From Phymatolithon calcareum (Eukaryota; Rhodophyta; Florideophyceae; Hapalidiales), in contig OZ345375.1 in NCBI GenBank assembly GCA_977006965.1, forward strand, positions 2,170,001 through 2,234,000: a stretch of DNA of 64,000 nt. Reading direction: 5' to 3'. Positions within the stretch are counted from its first letter, which is position 1. Every line of letters starts with the position of its first letter. The translations under genes and the position numbers were made by a program. Shown piece after piece: positions 41,301 through 52,230 of this stretch. The notes beneath the pieces are model-generated. The model ran no database searches and was not told the origin of the DNA. It worked only from the letters and a program-made list of their open reading frames with translations.

Positions 41301-44300
41301 ATGGATCACCGCTATCCGCCCGCTTCAGCTGCGGACACCGGCCGTTCGCAATTGTCAGAGGACGCGGTGAACGCGTTGCGCGAGGGCCCCGACGCGCCCT
41401 GGACGAACCGTCTCAGCGCCCTCGTAGAGCTTGCCGATGCCGCCACGCATGACCAAATATCCGTCCCGGACTCCCCTACACGCGACCGTCTCAACGACCA
41501 ACTACGCGTCATATCCCTCGGCCTAGCGCTCTGCGTCGGCGATCTCCGCAGCACATTAGTCAAAGAGGCGTGCACAGTTCTCACCACCTTAGCCGACGTC
41601 CTCGGACCCCGTCTCGTGGAGTCCATCGGCGACGATGTGATACCCGCCCTCTTACGCCGTTCCGCAACTCGCAAGAGTGTCATCCGTCTCTCCGCCATTG
41701 CCGCCGGCACCGCCATGCTTCGGCGCGGCGCATCCGGTGTGTCCGCCCGTCTAGCGCTGCATATCACCGAAAACGTTGTGGACGGGAAGAATCCGCCTAA
41801 TGTGCGCGCAAGTGCCGCGGAATATCTGGGTATTATGCTGGATGTCGAACCGAAGGGAACGGTGGAGAAAATGGGACCGGAGCTTGATACCGCCATTCTT
41901 GTCGGTTGTACCGACGCTACTGATAGCGTTCGCGCTATATCACGTGAGAATTTGAGATGCTTGCAGAATTTTGATAATGACCGTGCAAGAAGGGTAATTG
42001 ATAATTTGCCAAATAAGGTGCGCGAACTTCTGGGGAAGAAACCACTCTCTCCGGCTTCTCCGTTGCGTCCTGATCCGCGTCCGCTGTACACTACTGCGTC
42101 CACGATTGTTGCACCGAGATTGCCGCGACGGTCAATGCTGACCGCTGCCAAGCGACGCGAATCTCGGGAGCCGTCTGTGCGCGCCGCTGCAGCCGTGCCG
42201 ACGGGAAAAAGTCGACAGGGAGCCACGACGTCTTTTGCGCGATCGCTACGGCCGCCGCCGGTGCATCGTCCTGATGGCGCGCTTGGTGACGAAGAGAAGG
42301 CACTACCGCCGTCCGCACCGAAAACTTTCAGCAAACCGGAGAGAAGAGTTCCGCGCGCAAGAGCGTATTCGATGATGCCTTCGAGGGTGCCGCCAGTATC
42401 GTCGGCTGCTTTGCCACCACCTCCGGCAAATCGACCATGGACGAAACCGCCGCCACTGGCGAGGAAGTCTATGGCTCTGCGACCTGCTAGACGATCTATG
42501 ATGCCTGGCGCTGTGCCCTTTGTGCCGCCGCCTCAATGGACGAGCAAAACTACGAAGAGCCCTGTGAGAATTGTGGAAAGTAATTCTTCCGAGTCTTTGG
42601 CTCCATCGCCTGTCTGCATATCTAAAGATAACAGCAGTCCGGGTGTAGAGGAGCTTGCAAAGTCTCTGTCTGCGACTACTCTCAGTTCCTCGTCGAGCAC
42701 ATATGAGCACCATATTGATTATATGGAGGCGTCAGAGGATATTGTGCAGGCTGATAACCTTGCGGATGCGGTTTCGACAGAGCGGAGAGTTTCGGTTTCA
42801 TCGTCTTCCACGAACTCCTCATCTCGTTTTTCGGCTAAGGAATCTATTTCAAGGTTGAGGGACCGCAGGGCAACAACTCATTCATCGAGCTTTGCGTCAT
42901 CGAGAGAGGAATCGTCATCTACCTTACAGGAAGAGAATTCTCTCACGCGATCATCAAGCCGGTGCTCCTTGAAAGAGGGATCACATTCGTTGAACATTTC
43001 AGAGAGTTGTTCTCATGAATCTATTTCAACCATTCTGAATAAGGCCTTTTTGAGTGCCCCAGCTGTGCCTATTAACCATTCCGATGTAGCTGGTGCTGGG
43101 AAACCAACTCGTCTTCAAGGCCTGGTCCATAACGAGGAGAATGCAAATAGACTTGCTGACGATGCACATGATGTACATGCGACCAAGAAGACATTAAGCC
43201 CTCAACCCTCAATTAACATTACAGAGTTGCTGAACAATTCGGTGCAAAACCCTCCTGCTACACGACCGCCAGCAGGGATCTCTCAAAAGGGAAGAATTTC
43301 TTTTCTTTTAGGAGACAGCGTCACACCCCGGCCGGTACGGAACCTTAAGGACAATACTGCTGCTCAAAATGTGTCCTCTCCGTATATCGCTTTCGACGCA
43401 AAAACCAAGTCACCGACGATTTCAGAAACGGCAGTTGCACACGAAGCATCCTCGGGCAAGAAAATGAGTCTAGCTCAAAATAGTTCCACAAGGCCAGCGG
43501 CAGTACTATCTTCATTTGGTTCCAGAACCTCTATTTCCCGTATCGCAAAGCCTGTCCCGGGCCGAGCTGGCGCTTTGCGGTCTCGGAATACCAAAATTCC
43601 TTCACGTTCCAGTGCACAAAAGCTACGACGCGCCCCCGTCCCGCCGGGCAAACGCACACCTCGCGGGGAAATCAACAAAGAAAACAGTGGGCCCGCGCTG
43701 GGTGCACAGGTGCTTTACCGAAAGCGACAGTCGACGATTTCCGGAATTCCGCGATCCTTCGGCCGTGAGCTGAGTTCGAACTCGAATGTGCAGAATATCA
43801 ATTCGAAGGGTTCGCCCATGCAGAAGGAGAAGACAGAACCGAGCGGCCTTGCAGTGCTATTTGAAGCCGTGAAAGATGCAGAAAAGCGGCGCTCCGCGAC
43901 GTGGCAATCGCGCATGCAAGCAGCGAAAGCTTTAATGTCCGCCTGTGCCTCGCTGCAGAAGGAATCGCTGAGCGCCAAGCTGGCAGAGCGGACGACGGAA
44001 GCGCTGGCGGTGTACGCACATGACGTTCATCTGCGGGTTGTGACGCACGCATTGGATGGCGCGTTCTACCTCTTGTTAAATGCCTCTTCGTCGTCTGGGC
44101 AGTTGTTCACTGCGCTGGAACGCCGTCCCGCGCTTTTGAGAGCGGTTTTGGGAAGAACTACGGATAAGAGGGAGGCCGCAAGATTGGCGGCGGAAAGAGT
44201 TATTCAGAGCTTTGCCGTTTTGTTTTGCGCAGAACAGCAAACTGCACTTCTCGTCCGCTCACATGAGCGTGGGACGGCGCGACTGCCGGTCACTTGTAAT

Positions 44301-44519
44301 GCTATTGCGGAGGTGCTGCATCGTACAAAGGATGTGAAGCCTACTGGACGTGTGCTTGATGGAATTGTCGATATGGTATCAGAGGGGTCCGCTCATAGGC
44401 TCGCGAATGTGAGAAAGGCGGCCGCTGAGTTGGGGAATGAACTGCGGGAGGCGGTGGAGATGAATGCGCTTCATGAGGCTTGTGACAGAAGGAAGGTGAG
44501 GCTTGCCATTTTTTCGTAG
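41301..44519 (+). CDS. CLASP-like microtubule plus-end protein with TOG domains
   Basis: A 1072-residue single-exon protein. The frame is open from 41085, but that leader includes the translated CCTG repeat and needs a GTG start; ATG 41301 (MDHRYPPASA) is chosen. Residues about 20-260 are helical HEAT/TOG repeats of the CLASP_N type: LRSTLVKEACTVLTTLADVL, RSATRKSVIRLSAIAAGTAM. A long Ser, Pro and Arg-rich central region (about 290-840) is probably disordered and microtubule-binding, with RRSMMPGAVP and RTSISRIAKPVPGR. Residues about 845-1065 form a second helical-repeat region (LAVLFEAVKDAEKRRSATWQ). CLASPs stabilise microtubules and promote rescue. Confidence 0.8.
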   Translation: MDHRYPPASAADTGRSQLSEDAVNALREGPDAPWTNRLSALVELADAATHDQISVPDSPTRDRLNDQLRVISLGLALCVGDLRSTLVKEACTVLTTLADVLGPRLVESIGDDVIPALLRRSATRKSVIRLSAIAAGTAMLRRGASGVSARLALHITENVVDGKNPPNVRASAAEYLGIMLDVEPKGTVEKMGPELDTAILVGCTDATDSVRAISRENLRCLQNFDNDRARRVIDNLPNKVRELLGKKPLSPASPLRPDPRPLYTTASTIVAPRLPRRSMLTAAKRRESREPSVRAAAAVPTGKSRQGATTSFARSLRPPPVHRPDGALGDEEKALPPSAPKTFSKPERRVPRARAYSMMPSRVPPVSSAALPPPPANRPWTKPPPLARKSMALRPARRSMMPGAVPFVPPPQWTSKTTKSPVRIVESNSSESLAPSPVCISKDNSSPGVEELAKSLSATTLSSSSSTYEHHIDYMEASEDIVQADNLADAVSTERRVSVSSSSTNSSSRFSAKESISRLRDRRATTHSSSFASSREESSSTLQEENSLTRSSSRCSLKEGSHSLNISESCSHESISTILNKAFLSAPAVPINHSDVAGAGKPTRLQGLVHNEENANRLADDAHDVHATKKTLSPQPSINITELLNNSVQNPPATRPPAGISQKGRISFLLGDSVTPRPVRNLKDNTAAQNVSSPYIAFDAKTKSPTISETAVAHEASSGKKMSLAQNSSTRPAAVLSSFGSRTSISRIAKPVPGRAGALRSRNTKIPSRSSAQKLRRAPVPPGKRTPRGEINKENSGPALGAQVLYRKRQSTISGIPRSFGRELSSNSNVQNINSKGSPMQKEKTEPSGLAVLFEAVKDAEKRRSATWQSRMQAAKALMSACASLQKESLSAKLAERTTEALAVYAHDVHLRVVTHALDGAFYLLLNASSSSGQLFTALERRPALLRAVLGRTTDKREAARLAAERVIQSFAVLFCAEQQTALLVRSHERGTARLPVTCNAIAEVLHRTKDVKPTGRVLDGIVDMVSEGSAHRLANVRKAAAELGNELREAVEMNALHEACDRRKVRLAIFS

Positions 44520-45552
44520 TCGGTGGCACTTGCACTGATGGTAATTGTAATTTGTAGTTATGCTGTATGGATCAGTGCTTGAGAGGTGTATTGGAAGGCT
44601 TCGTGCAGAATAGGAGCTCATGGCAAACTATAGTAAACATTTTTTAGTTCGGAATCGGGACTAGTGTTCTATGTATTCGTAACATTTGACGATGACTTTC
44701 AAGCGATGAAATGGATGAACGTCGCAGTGCAAGAGAAAATCTGGAAAGTTGTGACGGACGAGACACCTGATGAAAGGATATGCCGGAGACACAGGCAGTT
44801 GGACAGTCGAGAACCAGCTTGCTGCAAAAGGTCGCCGGCACTAATTATCTGTCTTCCACACAAAATGCAGACAGACCAGGCGAGCAGAAAATCGGGTCGT
44901 ATACTGCAACTTGTACCCTGCGGGACGTCAATTCTATAGAACGTGTGAATCGCACTGGTAAAAGTGCTGAGCATTGCCCTGTGTCTTCCCGGCATCGAAT
45001 ACATGCATAAGTTCCTTATTACTTTGCGATTGTGGTGTCAAGGATGAAGTTTACCCGGTGTCATTCGAGGAGTACACCTCAGGGAGCAAGATCCTAACTG
45101 AGAGATGACGGAGGACAGAATCTGTGCTGAGGTAATGCTCAGGAAGCAAGGTCATAACGGAGAGATGACGCAGCATCATGGTAATGCTCAGGAAACAAGG
45201 TTATAACAGAGAGATGACGCAGCACAGATTCTGTCCTCCGTCATCTCTCAGTTAGGACCTTGCTCCCTGATCCTCATCTGATGAGGCAGTGATTGGAAAG
45301 TTCATAATAATTTCTCTTATTGTGCGTTCATCAATACTGTATCACGGCAGTGCGCTACCGGTTGTTTCAATTACGTGGGATACAGGGTAGTGCATATGTT
45401 TTTCTCGTACACTGTAGCTCCCTCCGCGTGATATCCAGGTGAACGTATTTGCTCCTGTTTACTCAGTTAAGGTAGTTGTCAAAGTCAATAAGAATTTCTG
45501 TGCAGAAGATGACACACACCCTTGCAGCCCGTCGAAGAAGAGCGCTCTAACA
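44520..45552. other. Gene-free stretch holding a MITE
   Basis: No gene seen. The MITE-like element at 45079-45270 is listed separately. Confidence 0.5.
45079..45270. mobile_element. MITE-like element with about 51-bp terminal inverted repeats
   Basis: The left arm begins TCAGGGAGCAAGATCCTAAC and includes GATGACGGAGGACAGAATC. The right arm is its complement, ending TTGCTCCCTGA, with essentially one mismatch in about 51 bp. The 90-bp centre holds two diverged direct copies of a GTAATGCTCAGGAA...AGAGATGACGCAGCA unit that are themselves related to the arms. It has no coding capacity. The target duplication could not be fixed. Confidence 0.8.
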
Positions 45553-46659
45553 CTAAACACTATCACTTTTTCTTCGGGTAAACATAGCCTCAAACGCAGG
45601 ACCCCAATCTTTTTTCACTCCCATATCGCGTAACACATTCGAATACCCAACTTTCGTCATGAACTTGAGGAAGTTAATCGCGCTCTTCACAGAGTTCGCC
45701 GCAGACAAACCTGTCGATTGCGCGGCCGCCATGATCATCTTAGGCGTGAACTCCGAAAAAATAACTTTCGGCTTAGAATGGACTAGAAACTGTGTTGCGC
45801 CCTCTAATGCAAACGGTTCGAATCCATCAACGTCAATTTTCACAACTATACCAGTATCCTCCGAGAATTGCGCCTTTCCAGTCGAAATGATCGCATCAAG
45901 TCGTCGAACATGCGCATCTCCCACATTGAGAAAGCCCAATTGCCGCATTCTGGTCGCCTCTTTCGACGACGCATTGCACACCGTAAACGTATCTCCGCGA
46001 TCAATGCTTGCAATCTGCCACAACCCGCACAGTTTTCCATCCACATTGCCCACGGCGTACGGCAATAACAATACCCGATTGCGCACCTCGGACGACGCGA
46101 GACACAGCGAGTGTCTCAAGAGCGCGAGATTCTCCGCAAACGGTTCGATGGCCACAACATGATGCCCCGCATGTGCCATTGCCAGCGTGTACCAGCCGAT
46201 GTTTGCACCGACATCCAACAAGACGGACCGAGGACCCGCTTTTCGCAAAGCTGAGAGAATTGAGAGTGTCTTACGTCTCTCCCATACACCCCATAGTCGA
46301 ACATTCCACGAGACGATGTCGGAGTTGCTATACGTCGCCATGCGCCATCGATGTACACCCCAACCGCTTGGACGACGGAATGCCGCGTTGACAACTCTGT
46401 GCGGACGCTTGTCGGGCGAAAGAATTCTCTTGCAGCACGCAGCATCGCCATTGCATGCATGCCAGTCGGTTGTGTCCGCAGTGGAGATCGTAGAAGACGA
46501 TTGCCATGTTGTTGTTACTTCTGGGAGGAAGTTTCGGATGTCAAATGTCACTAGCACGAAAAAGAATGTCGTGACCAAAATTGCGAGGACGAAGGTACGC
46601 CGACGAGAGGCAGGACGCGAAAGCACAGTATTGCCTCGCTTAACACGTCCAGCGGCCAT
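45553..46659 (-). CDS. FkbM-family methyltransferase, type II membrane protein (copy 2)
   Basis: A 368-residue single-exon protein with ATG at 46659. The layout matches copy 1: a basic N terminus, a membrane span (about 24-43, FVLAILVTTFFFVLVTF), the stem motif CNGDAACCKRILSPDKRPH, and the SAM site LLDVGANIGWYTLAMAHAGH followed by VVAIEPFAENLALLRHSL. Further on are VVKIDVDGFEPFALEGATQF and FSEFTPKMI. All catalytic-fold motifs are intact. The N terminus and C terminus differ most from copy 1, while the methyltransferase core is closely similar. It is oriented opposite to copies 1 and 3 and lies 21 kb and 16 kb from them, so the duplication is dispersed rather than tandem. Confidence 0.85.
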   Translation of the reverse strand: MAAGRVKRGNTVLSRPASRRRTFVLAILVTTFFFVLVTFDIRNFLPEVTTTWQSSSTISTADTTDWHACNGDAACCKRILSPDKRPHRVVNAAFRRPSGWGVHRWRMATYSNSDIVSWNVRLWGVWERRKTLSILSALRKAGPRSVLLDVGANIGWYTLAMAHAGHHVVAIEPFAENLALLRHSLCLASSEVRNRVLLLPYAVGNVDGKLCGLWQIASIDRGDTFTVCNASSKEATRMRQLGFLNVGDAHVRRLDAIISTGKAQFSEDTGIVVKIDVDGFEPFALEGATQFLVHSKPKVIFSEFTPKMIMAAAQSTGLSAANSVKSAINFLKFMTKVGYSNVLRDMGVKKDWGPAFEAMFTRRKSDSV

Positions 46660-49521
46660 AGCTTAGCTTGTACTTGTACCGCCACAAGCATGAAGTGCGT
46701 GGACAACCATTCCCGGACATCTCCAGTCATCCACAAACAGGAAAACAGAACACCAGTGCCTTGCTGACAATTGTGCCTTTTTTCCAGTTTGCTTTGATAA
46801 TGCATATCAATACGAGCTATCATAAGTGCGTGGACAATTCCGCACGGGTCGAGTCATATGATTAAACTCCCTGACTATGTTCATCTGTCTATCAGATAGA
46901 CAGATGAACATCGTCAGGGGGTTTGCCTGCGAATCTGAGCTTGTGAGTCTATGATAACGAATACGAGAGACGTAGCGTGTGAACCCGCGGTTCGGCACCG
47001 CGACGATCAGGCGCTCTGCTCCGGCCTAGTTGTTCCGTCCTGGAACGGCAGGAGACGAACAAAAGGTGTGACAACATGAAATATAGCTGCTGTTCTTCTC
47101 GAATAAGGAGGCAGTTGCATTAGTCATGCCGAAACTTGCCAAGTTGAGGAATGAAACCTTTGTCTTCAGTTGTTAAATTGACAATGCTCGAAAAACAGTG
47201 CAGTTGGGTGAAGGCAGCAAGCTACCGAAAGGAAGGTTCCTGGAGGTAATGGGCAAGATTGCGAACGAAGTTGGAGCAGAAGTGTTTGATTATTAATTGC
47301 TGGAAGTGCTCATGTATTGCGATCTCGACTTTTGGAGAATACATGAAGCACCAAGTAGTGTTCCGTGGAAGAATACCTTAATCCCGTATTATCCATCTCG
47401 ACAAATGTTCACATGAATCGCACAAGTTTGCGTCAAGGCTTATTACAGACAATTTTTGAATCCGCAGTCACCCGCGAACCTGTTCTCGCAGTCTCTGAAA
47501 TTCAGCGAGTTGTCCCTTCTTTGGCGAAAGCAGTAAAATTCCGTCTCACCGATGTTCTTGCCACTACTTTGCAACTTCTCAAATGAAATCAAAACTTCTC
47601 CATCCCACCAAACCATGATATCGAAGTGTTTGCCCACCACTACTGTACGTCTAGAATATATCGCAGCGACACGGAAAAGAACACTTGTCCATGCTCAATA
47701 TTGGAGATTCGCGCACTTGCCCAGAAAGATGGATAAGACGTTGCACTACACGTTTGCTTTCGTCTTCTTTTCTTCATCTTCACTTGTCGTTCCGATCACT
47801 GCCAAATTTTTCACAAACTCTGGTTCCATTTTGACAAAGGATGGATTTTGAAGAACGCCTGTAGATTTATTCTTGTTTCATAGACGGGATCATAAAAAAC
47901 TGCTGACAAATGGAAGAAAAGGAGTGATCGTAGTTGGAGTGCGTGTGGAGGTCTCAACGGCCAATCTCCGACCTCTTCTAAGCCAGAGGTTTCCGGTGTA
48001 TGTTCGCCGTTGCCATAATTGCCGAATTTGGAAAAGAGAGCTTTGTAGAAAGTGACGATATGGCAGCGATCGGTGGCGCACCTCCTGTCAGATAGCGATG
48101 TGCGGACGAAGCATTTCCACATTTTCGGAGAAAACCTGACACTAATAAAGATATTTAAAACGGCCGTCCATTGTCCATCTCTTGCTGGATATGGACAATT
48201 TATTTCCCGCATTAGACTAAGCCCCACCGCTATCTTGAAGCTAAGTCATCATCTGTTTATGCATGAATTCCACAAAGCAGTACTCACCTGGTTTCGCTCG
48301 ATGCAAGGGTTCGAGAAACGTGTACTTCTGGATCGGGAATTTCAACAGATCAGTAGTTTCAATTTAGATCCAGAAGACGTGAGACTGTTCACGACAGTCA
48401 AAGATAAGGTAGTTTCTTTAGCGGTCTTCACTAGACGAATTTTGACTCAACATCACGTCGGGCCAGTTTCAGCATTCACTCTACCAATGGTACTGAAATG
48501 TCGGCGATCCGCTCAGCTTTTTAACTATTCGTGATGTAAAGTAGTACTATGTTTCCCGAGAAGACCACAGTTACTGGGCATTGGTTACTTTACGCCCATT
48601 TCCCCCCTGAGACATGACTAGGCAATCGCCAGTCGAAGATCACCACTAGATTGCGAATCAGAGTAAAAGCTTCAGAGGATACGAAAAGCTCCAGATGACA
48701 ATATATACATGGAGGCTTCTGAAAGTCGTTTGTGGAGGAGCTCTGAGGAAGCCAGTAGATCTCTTTACATCGTATAATGCAGAACTCAGCATGTTAGTTA
48801 TAGCTTGCTTCTTCTGCTCTCAGAAATGACATTTCCGTAGTCTCAGTCGCTTGGTCGTATTTGGAATATCCTTGAAGTCAATGGCGGGATCCTTGTGTCG
48901 ATTTAGTAACAGAAGGGTCCAGGCGAATCGAGAGAGATGGGGGCGGCAGCAGAGCTATAAAATTTTCGGAGACTTGCTCTATACCATTTCAATAAAAAGT
49001 TTCAAAACATACAAGGGTATTTCAGGATCAGATCTGTGTGTCTTTTATCTTGTATATCTCCCCCTGACTGTGATGGCTGAACTATTTGATTCTTAAGGAT
49101 ATTGGATTCAGCCTGGATCCCTATCCTCCGCTATAAGATAATGCTGGACCCTTGGACGTGCAGCCTTCCCATGGGACATCTTTTGGCCCTATGGCACGCA
49201 CTACAACGAGTTTGGGGTGGAGATAGACAGGGGGCTGCAAAACTCGAGTACCGCAACTCGCTTAAAAACAAGTCGCGGTACTATATGACATAACTTTTTA
49301 CATTGAGAGCAGGGATTTCGATTCTATACGAAAGACTGGGCGTTCAATGTCTCTAACAGAGAAAAACTGCGGACGGCACATGCGAAACGAGAAATGAAAC
49401 CGAAGTGTTTTCGATGTGTCGCTTTCCCGTCCATCGATCCGTCAACAACAGTACACTGCCACAATCAGTTCCGTTATATCACTTTACCATCCCATTTATT
49501 TTCAGCACAATCGTTTACCTC
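46660..49521. other. Gene-poor stretch of about 2.9 kb
   Basis: A plus-strand frame at 48052-48534 (160 codons) and shorter frames near 47365-47586 and 47552-47851 may be pieces of one decayed gene, but no domain could be recognised. A near-perfect 51-bp hairpin lies at 46869-46919. Confidence 0.4.
46869..46919. repeat. 51-bp near-perfect hairpin
   Basis: Two 25-bp arms (left begins CCCTGACTATGTTCATCTGT) pair with a single mismatch around a one-base loop. Confidence 0.93.
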
Positions 49522-52230
49522 CTATGTCATCAGCACCTCAAGTCTAACGAGCCGTGCAGACACGTCTGCAGAAGGCTGCGGCATCATGCCGGAGAAGTTG
49601 ACCAAAATACGAGCTGCGGCTCGAAGTTCCGCGCTCGAAAAAGCTCTCGCCGCCGCATCAGTGCGCCCCCTCTGTTGCGCCGCATAAAGCGCAGCAATGC
49701 ACTCCATGGCAGCCAAAAGGACTTCCGGGATTCGTTCGCACAACTTATCGACCCATATGCCACTTCCCCCTGCACGCAATTCGTGCGTTTTCGCAACGAG
49801 CTGCGACTCACTGGTCGGCAAAATCGCAGTACTCTGAAGTAAACGCCATGCCGCATCATGTTCGCGCTTCCACACCCGATCGAAGAATTCCGCGAGTTGA
49901 AGTAGTGTGCGGAACGAGGGCCCACAGCGGTCAAGAAGGACGTCACGCGACCGCGAGACAGCGCCACCGACCCCACGTTTCTCCAATTTCAGTTGATACG
50001 CACGCGCATCTGCGAGGATCCGCGCGCGTACCGGCGAGCCTCGCGCTGTCAGTTCCGCCGCAAGCTTGTCAATTAGCAGCTTGACGACCTTGCCATATTG
50101 CACGCACACGTCGTACAGTGCCATGGCAGTACTCGCGTCCCCGGCTTCCTCTGCCGCGATTGCCGCATCTTCGACGACCGTGAGCCACCCACCACGCGAG
50201 GCGCCGTCGCGTCCAGCCAACGGCCACATTTCTTCGAAAACTGACGACTGCCGATTTGGGGTATCCGGTTGCGCAAGCGGCACGGCGCCAACAAGCTTTT
50301 TCAACTCCTTGGTTTCCAGCAGAAGTCGTTTCAGCCGATCGTTACGCACATCAGCGTCACGGATTGTGAAGATATACACCACTGCGCTAGACGGATCGGA
50401 TAATGAAAAGCGCGAAACGTAGCGCCATAGCAATTCTGCATAGTTCACGCGAAGGCATGAGTCATCCAGCGCTCTTTCGACGTGCTCAGGAACAGCATCC
50501 GATCTCTGGAAACGTTCATTTTTCTCGCGTACCATACCATAGTAGTATAATACAAATGCGATATGCACGGCTTCGGCAAATGCATTGACGCCACTGTCTA
50601 AGTACTCAATTGCCTCGGAGAATTGACCCGTCAATAACAAAACCAATGCGTAGAACACTGGAGCGTCTCCGCGGGGGTCAAAGTGCGCGGGACCAAATTC
50701 GCGCATTTCGTCCTGAACTGCTTTCAAGGATAACGCATAGGCACTGAGCGCACCAGGCGGTGCTGAATCCCCATCAATTCGTGCGATGCTTAGGCGCAGC
50801 CATAAATAGTCCTCGATTGAGGTGAACAGTAGTGAGTAATCCTGATCTTCCAAGGCCATCTTATCTCCTGCGGCAGGATCAAGTCGGGCGATAACTACAC
50901 AACAAACACGGTGATAAGGGTCTTGACCCCGGCGCGCATTCAAGCCATAGTCCTGCACAAGCCGCATAAGAAGGTCATCGGGAAGCTGTCTCCGTTCACC
51001 GGAAGCGACAAATGCAGCAAGACATTCTTCCATGAGAAGGATAGAGTTGCCGCCGCTCCCAGATCGCACCGCCGCCTCCAGCACGCCGTGCGCAGCCGCG
51101 ATGTCTCCTGCACGCAAGCAGTAGTAAACCTGCGGCCACAATGGTTGTCCCTGTAGCACTGGTCCGGTCGCAAGCTGGTCCGGTACACCCCGTCCGAAAG
51201 CAAGGTTGAGGTAGGCACGCACGTCGCCGAGAATCCCCGGAACTCCCCCACGGGCAGCTTCCAGAGGGCGTAGTTGCACTTCATGGCGCATTTTTTCCTC
51301 CCGGAATTGAAGACAAAGGAAGCGGAGGGCACCCAGACAAGCGCGTCGACGGTCATGCGGGAGATATAGCCCGGCATAAACGCCCTCTCGCTGCGGAACG
51401 CCCGCGTCTGCTTCGCCGGTAATGTATCGCAGAGCGGTAAATACGGCATGTAGATTCTGCACGCTGCGCGTGGCGTTGCGGGCGTCGTGTCCGGGAGCCA
51501 GTAACGCAAGCAAAGTATTATCGAACTCAGTGGCCACAGCAAGGGCAGACGCAGGATTCGCGCGTGCGTGCACCGCCTGCCGTACTATGCCCTCGTACAT
51601 TGGCGATGCGGCGGGCGCGGCTCGAGGAGTTGGTGCTGCTGCCGCACCGGCGTCACTGTGGAGTCGGAACGGGGACGCGAAGACGCCGCCCGGTGCAGTG
51701 GATGGGGTACGCTCTGACGGGGCACGTCGCGGGGTGGAGCGAAGCGTTGGAAGTGCGATGCGATCCCTTTTCGATGCATCCCAATCCGAGTCGACACCGG
51801 CGGAGATTGCGGCAAGCGCGACAGATTTCGTCCTCTGCAATGCGGTTTGGATAGAAGACACCACAAGATCTTCTTGCAATCGCGAGAGAAAGGTCGGAAT
51901 ATCAGTGTCCTCGGTGGTGGGATAGGCTGAAAATGCATCTTCTAGCAGGGCACCTGAATGCAGGGTTTCAGCCAGATTTCCAGTTGGGATGCCGTGTTCG
52001 GAAAGAAAACGTAGGGCGAGTGCATCGCTTTCCGCAGTTCCTGGTACAGGCATGGAGTCAGCGGCATCATTGGGAAGCTGAGAAGCGGAAATAAGGCGGC
52101 GAGATTCTCGGTCGATTTGCGGAAGGGCGCGCTCGAGACGGGGGATGCTGTCTGCAAATACAGTTGAATTTGCTTGTCGATCGCGAAGCGCGCGCGACTT
52201 TTGCAGGATATCTGAAAAGTCGACCTCCAT
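49522..52230 (-). CDS. NUP93: Nucleoporin NUP93/NIC96
   Basis: A 902-residue single-exon protein. The frame extends to 52284 through a non-ATG codon; ATG 52230 (MEVDFSDILQKSRALRDRQA) gives the usual NUP93 start. The N-terminal 150 residues form the helical linker-binding region, followed by an unusually Ala, Pro and Thr-rich patch (about 185-220). The long alpha-solenoid covers the rest: FTALRYITGE, QPLWPQVYYCLRAGDIAAAH, DYLWLRLSIARID and the late VFEEMWPLAGRDGASRGGW. NUP93 is the linker scaffold of the nuclear pore inner ring. It lies upstream of and tandem with SF3A3 on the same strand. Confidence 0.9.
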   Translation of the reverse strand: MEVDFSDILQKSRALRDRQANSTVFADSIPRLERALPQIDRESRRLISASQLPNDAADSMPVPGTAESDALALRFLSEHGIPTGNLAETLHSGALLEDAFSAYPTTEDTDIPTFLSRLQEDLVVSSIQTALQRTKSVALAAISAGVDSDWDASKRDRIALPTLRSTPRRAPSERTPSTAPGGVFASPFRLHSDAGAAAAPTPRAAPAASPMYEGIVRQAVHARANPASALAVATEFDNTLLALLAPGHDARNATRSVQNLHAVFTALRYITGEADAGVPQREGVYAGLYLPHDRRRACLGALRFLCLQFREEKMRHEVQLRPLEAARGGVPGILGDVRAYLNLAFGRGVPDQLATGPVLQGQPLWPQVYYCLRAGDIAAAHGVLEAAVRSGSGGNSILLMEECLAAFVASGERRQLPDDLLMRLVQDYGLNARRGQDPYHRVCCVVIARLDPAAGDKMALEDQDYSLLFTSIEDYLWLRLSIARIDGDSAPPGALSAYALSLKAVQDEMREFGPAHFDPRGDAPVFYALVLLLTGQFSEAIEYLDSGVNAFAEAVHIAFVLYYYGMVREKNERFQRSDAVPEHVERALDDSCLRVNYAELLWRYVSRFSLSDPSSAVVYIFTIRDADVRNDRLKRLLLETKELKKLVGAVPLAQPDTPNRQSSVFEEMWPLAGRDGASRGGWLTVVEDAAIAAEEAGDASTAMALYDVCVQYGKVVKLLIDKLAAELTARGSPVRARILADARAYQLKLEKRGVGGAVSRSRDVLLDRCGPSFRTLLQLAEFFDRVWKREHDAAWRLLQSTAILPTSESQLVAKTHELRAGGSGIWVDKLCERIPEVLLAAMECIAALYAAQQRGRTDAAARAFSSAELRAAARILVNFSGMMPQPSADVSARLVRLEVLMT

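Noticed and set aside
48052-48534. 160-codon frame as a gene
   Set aside because: No recognised family; neighbouring fragments suggest at most a decayed gene.
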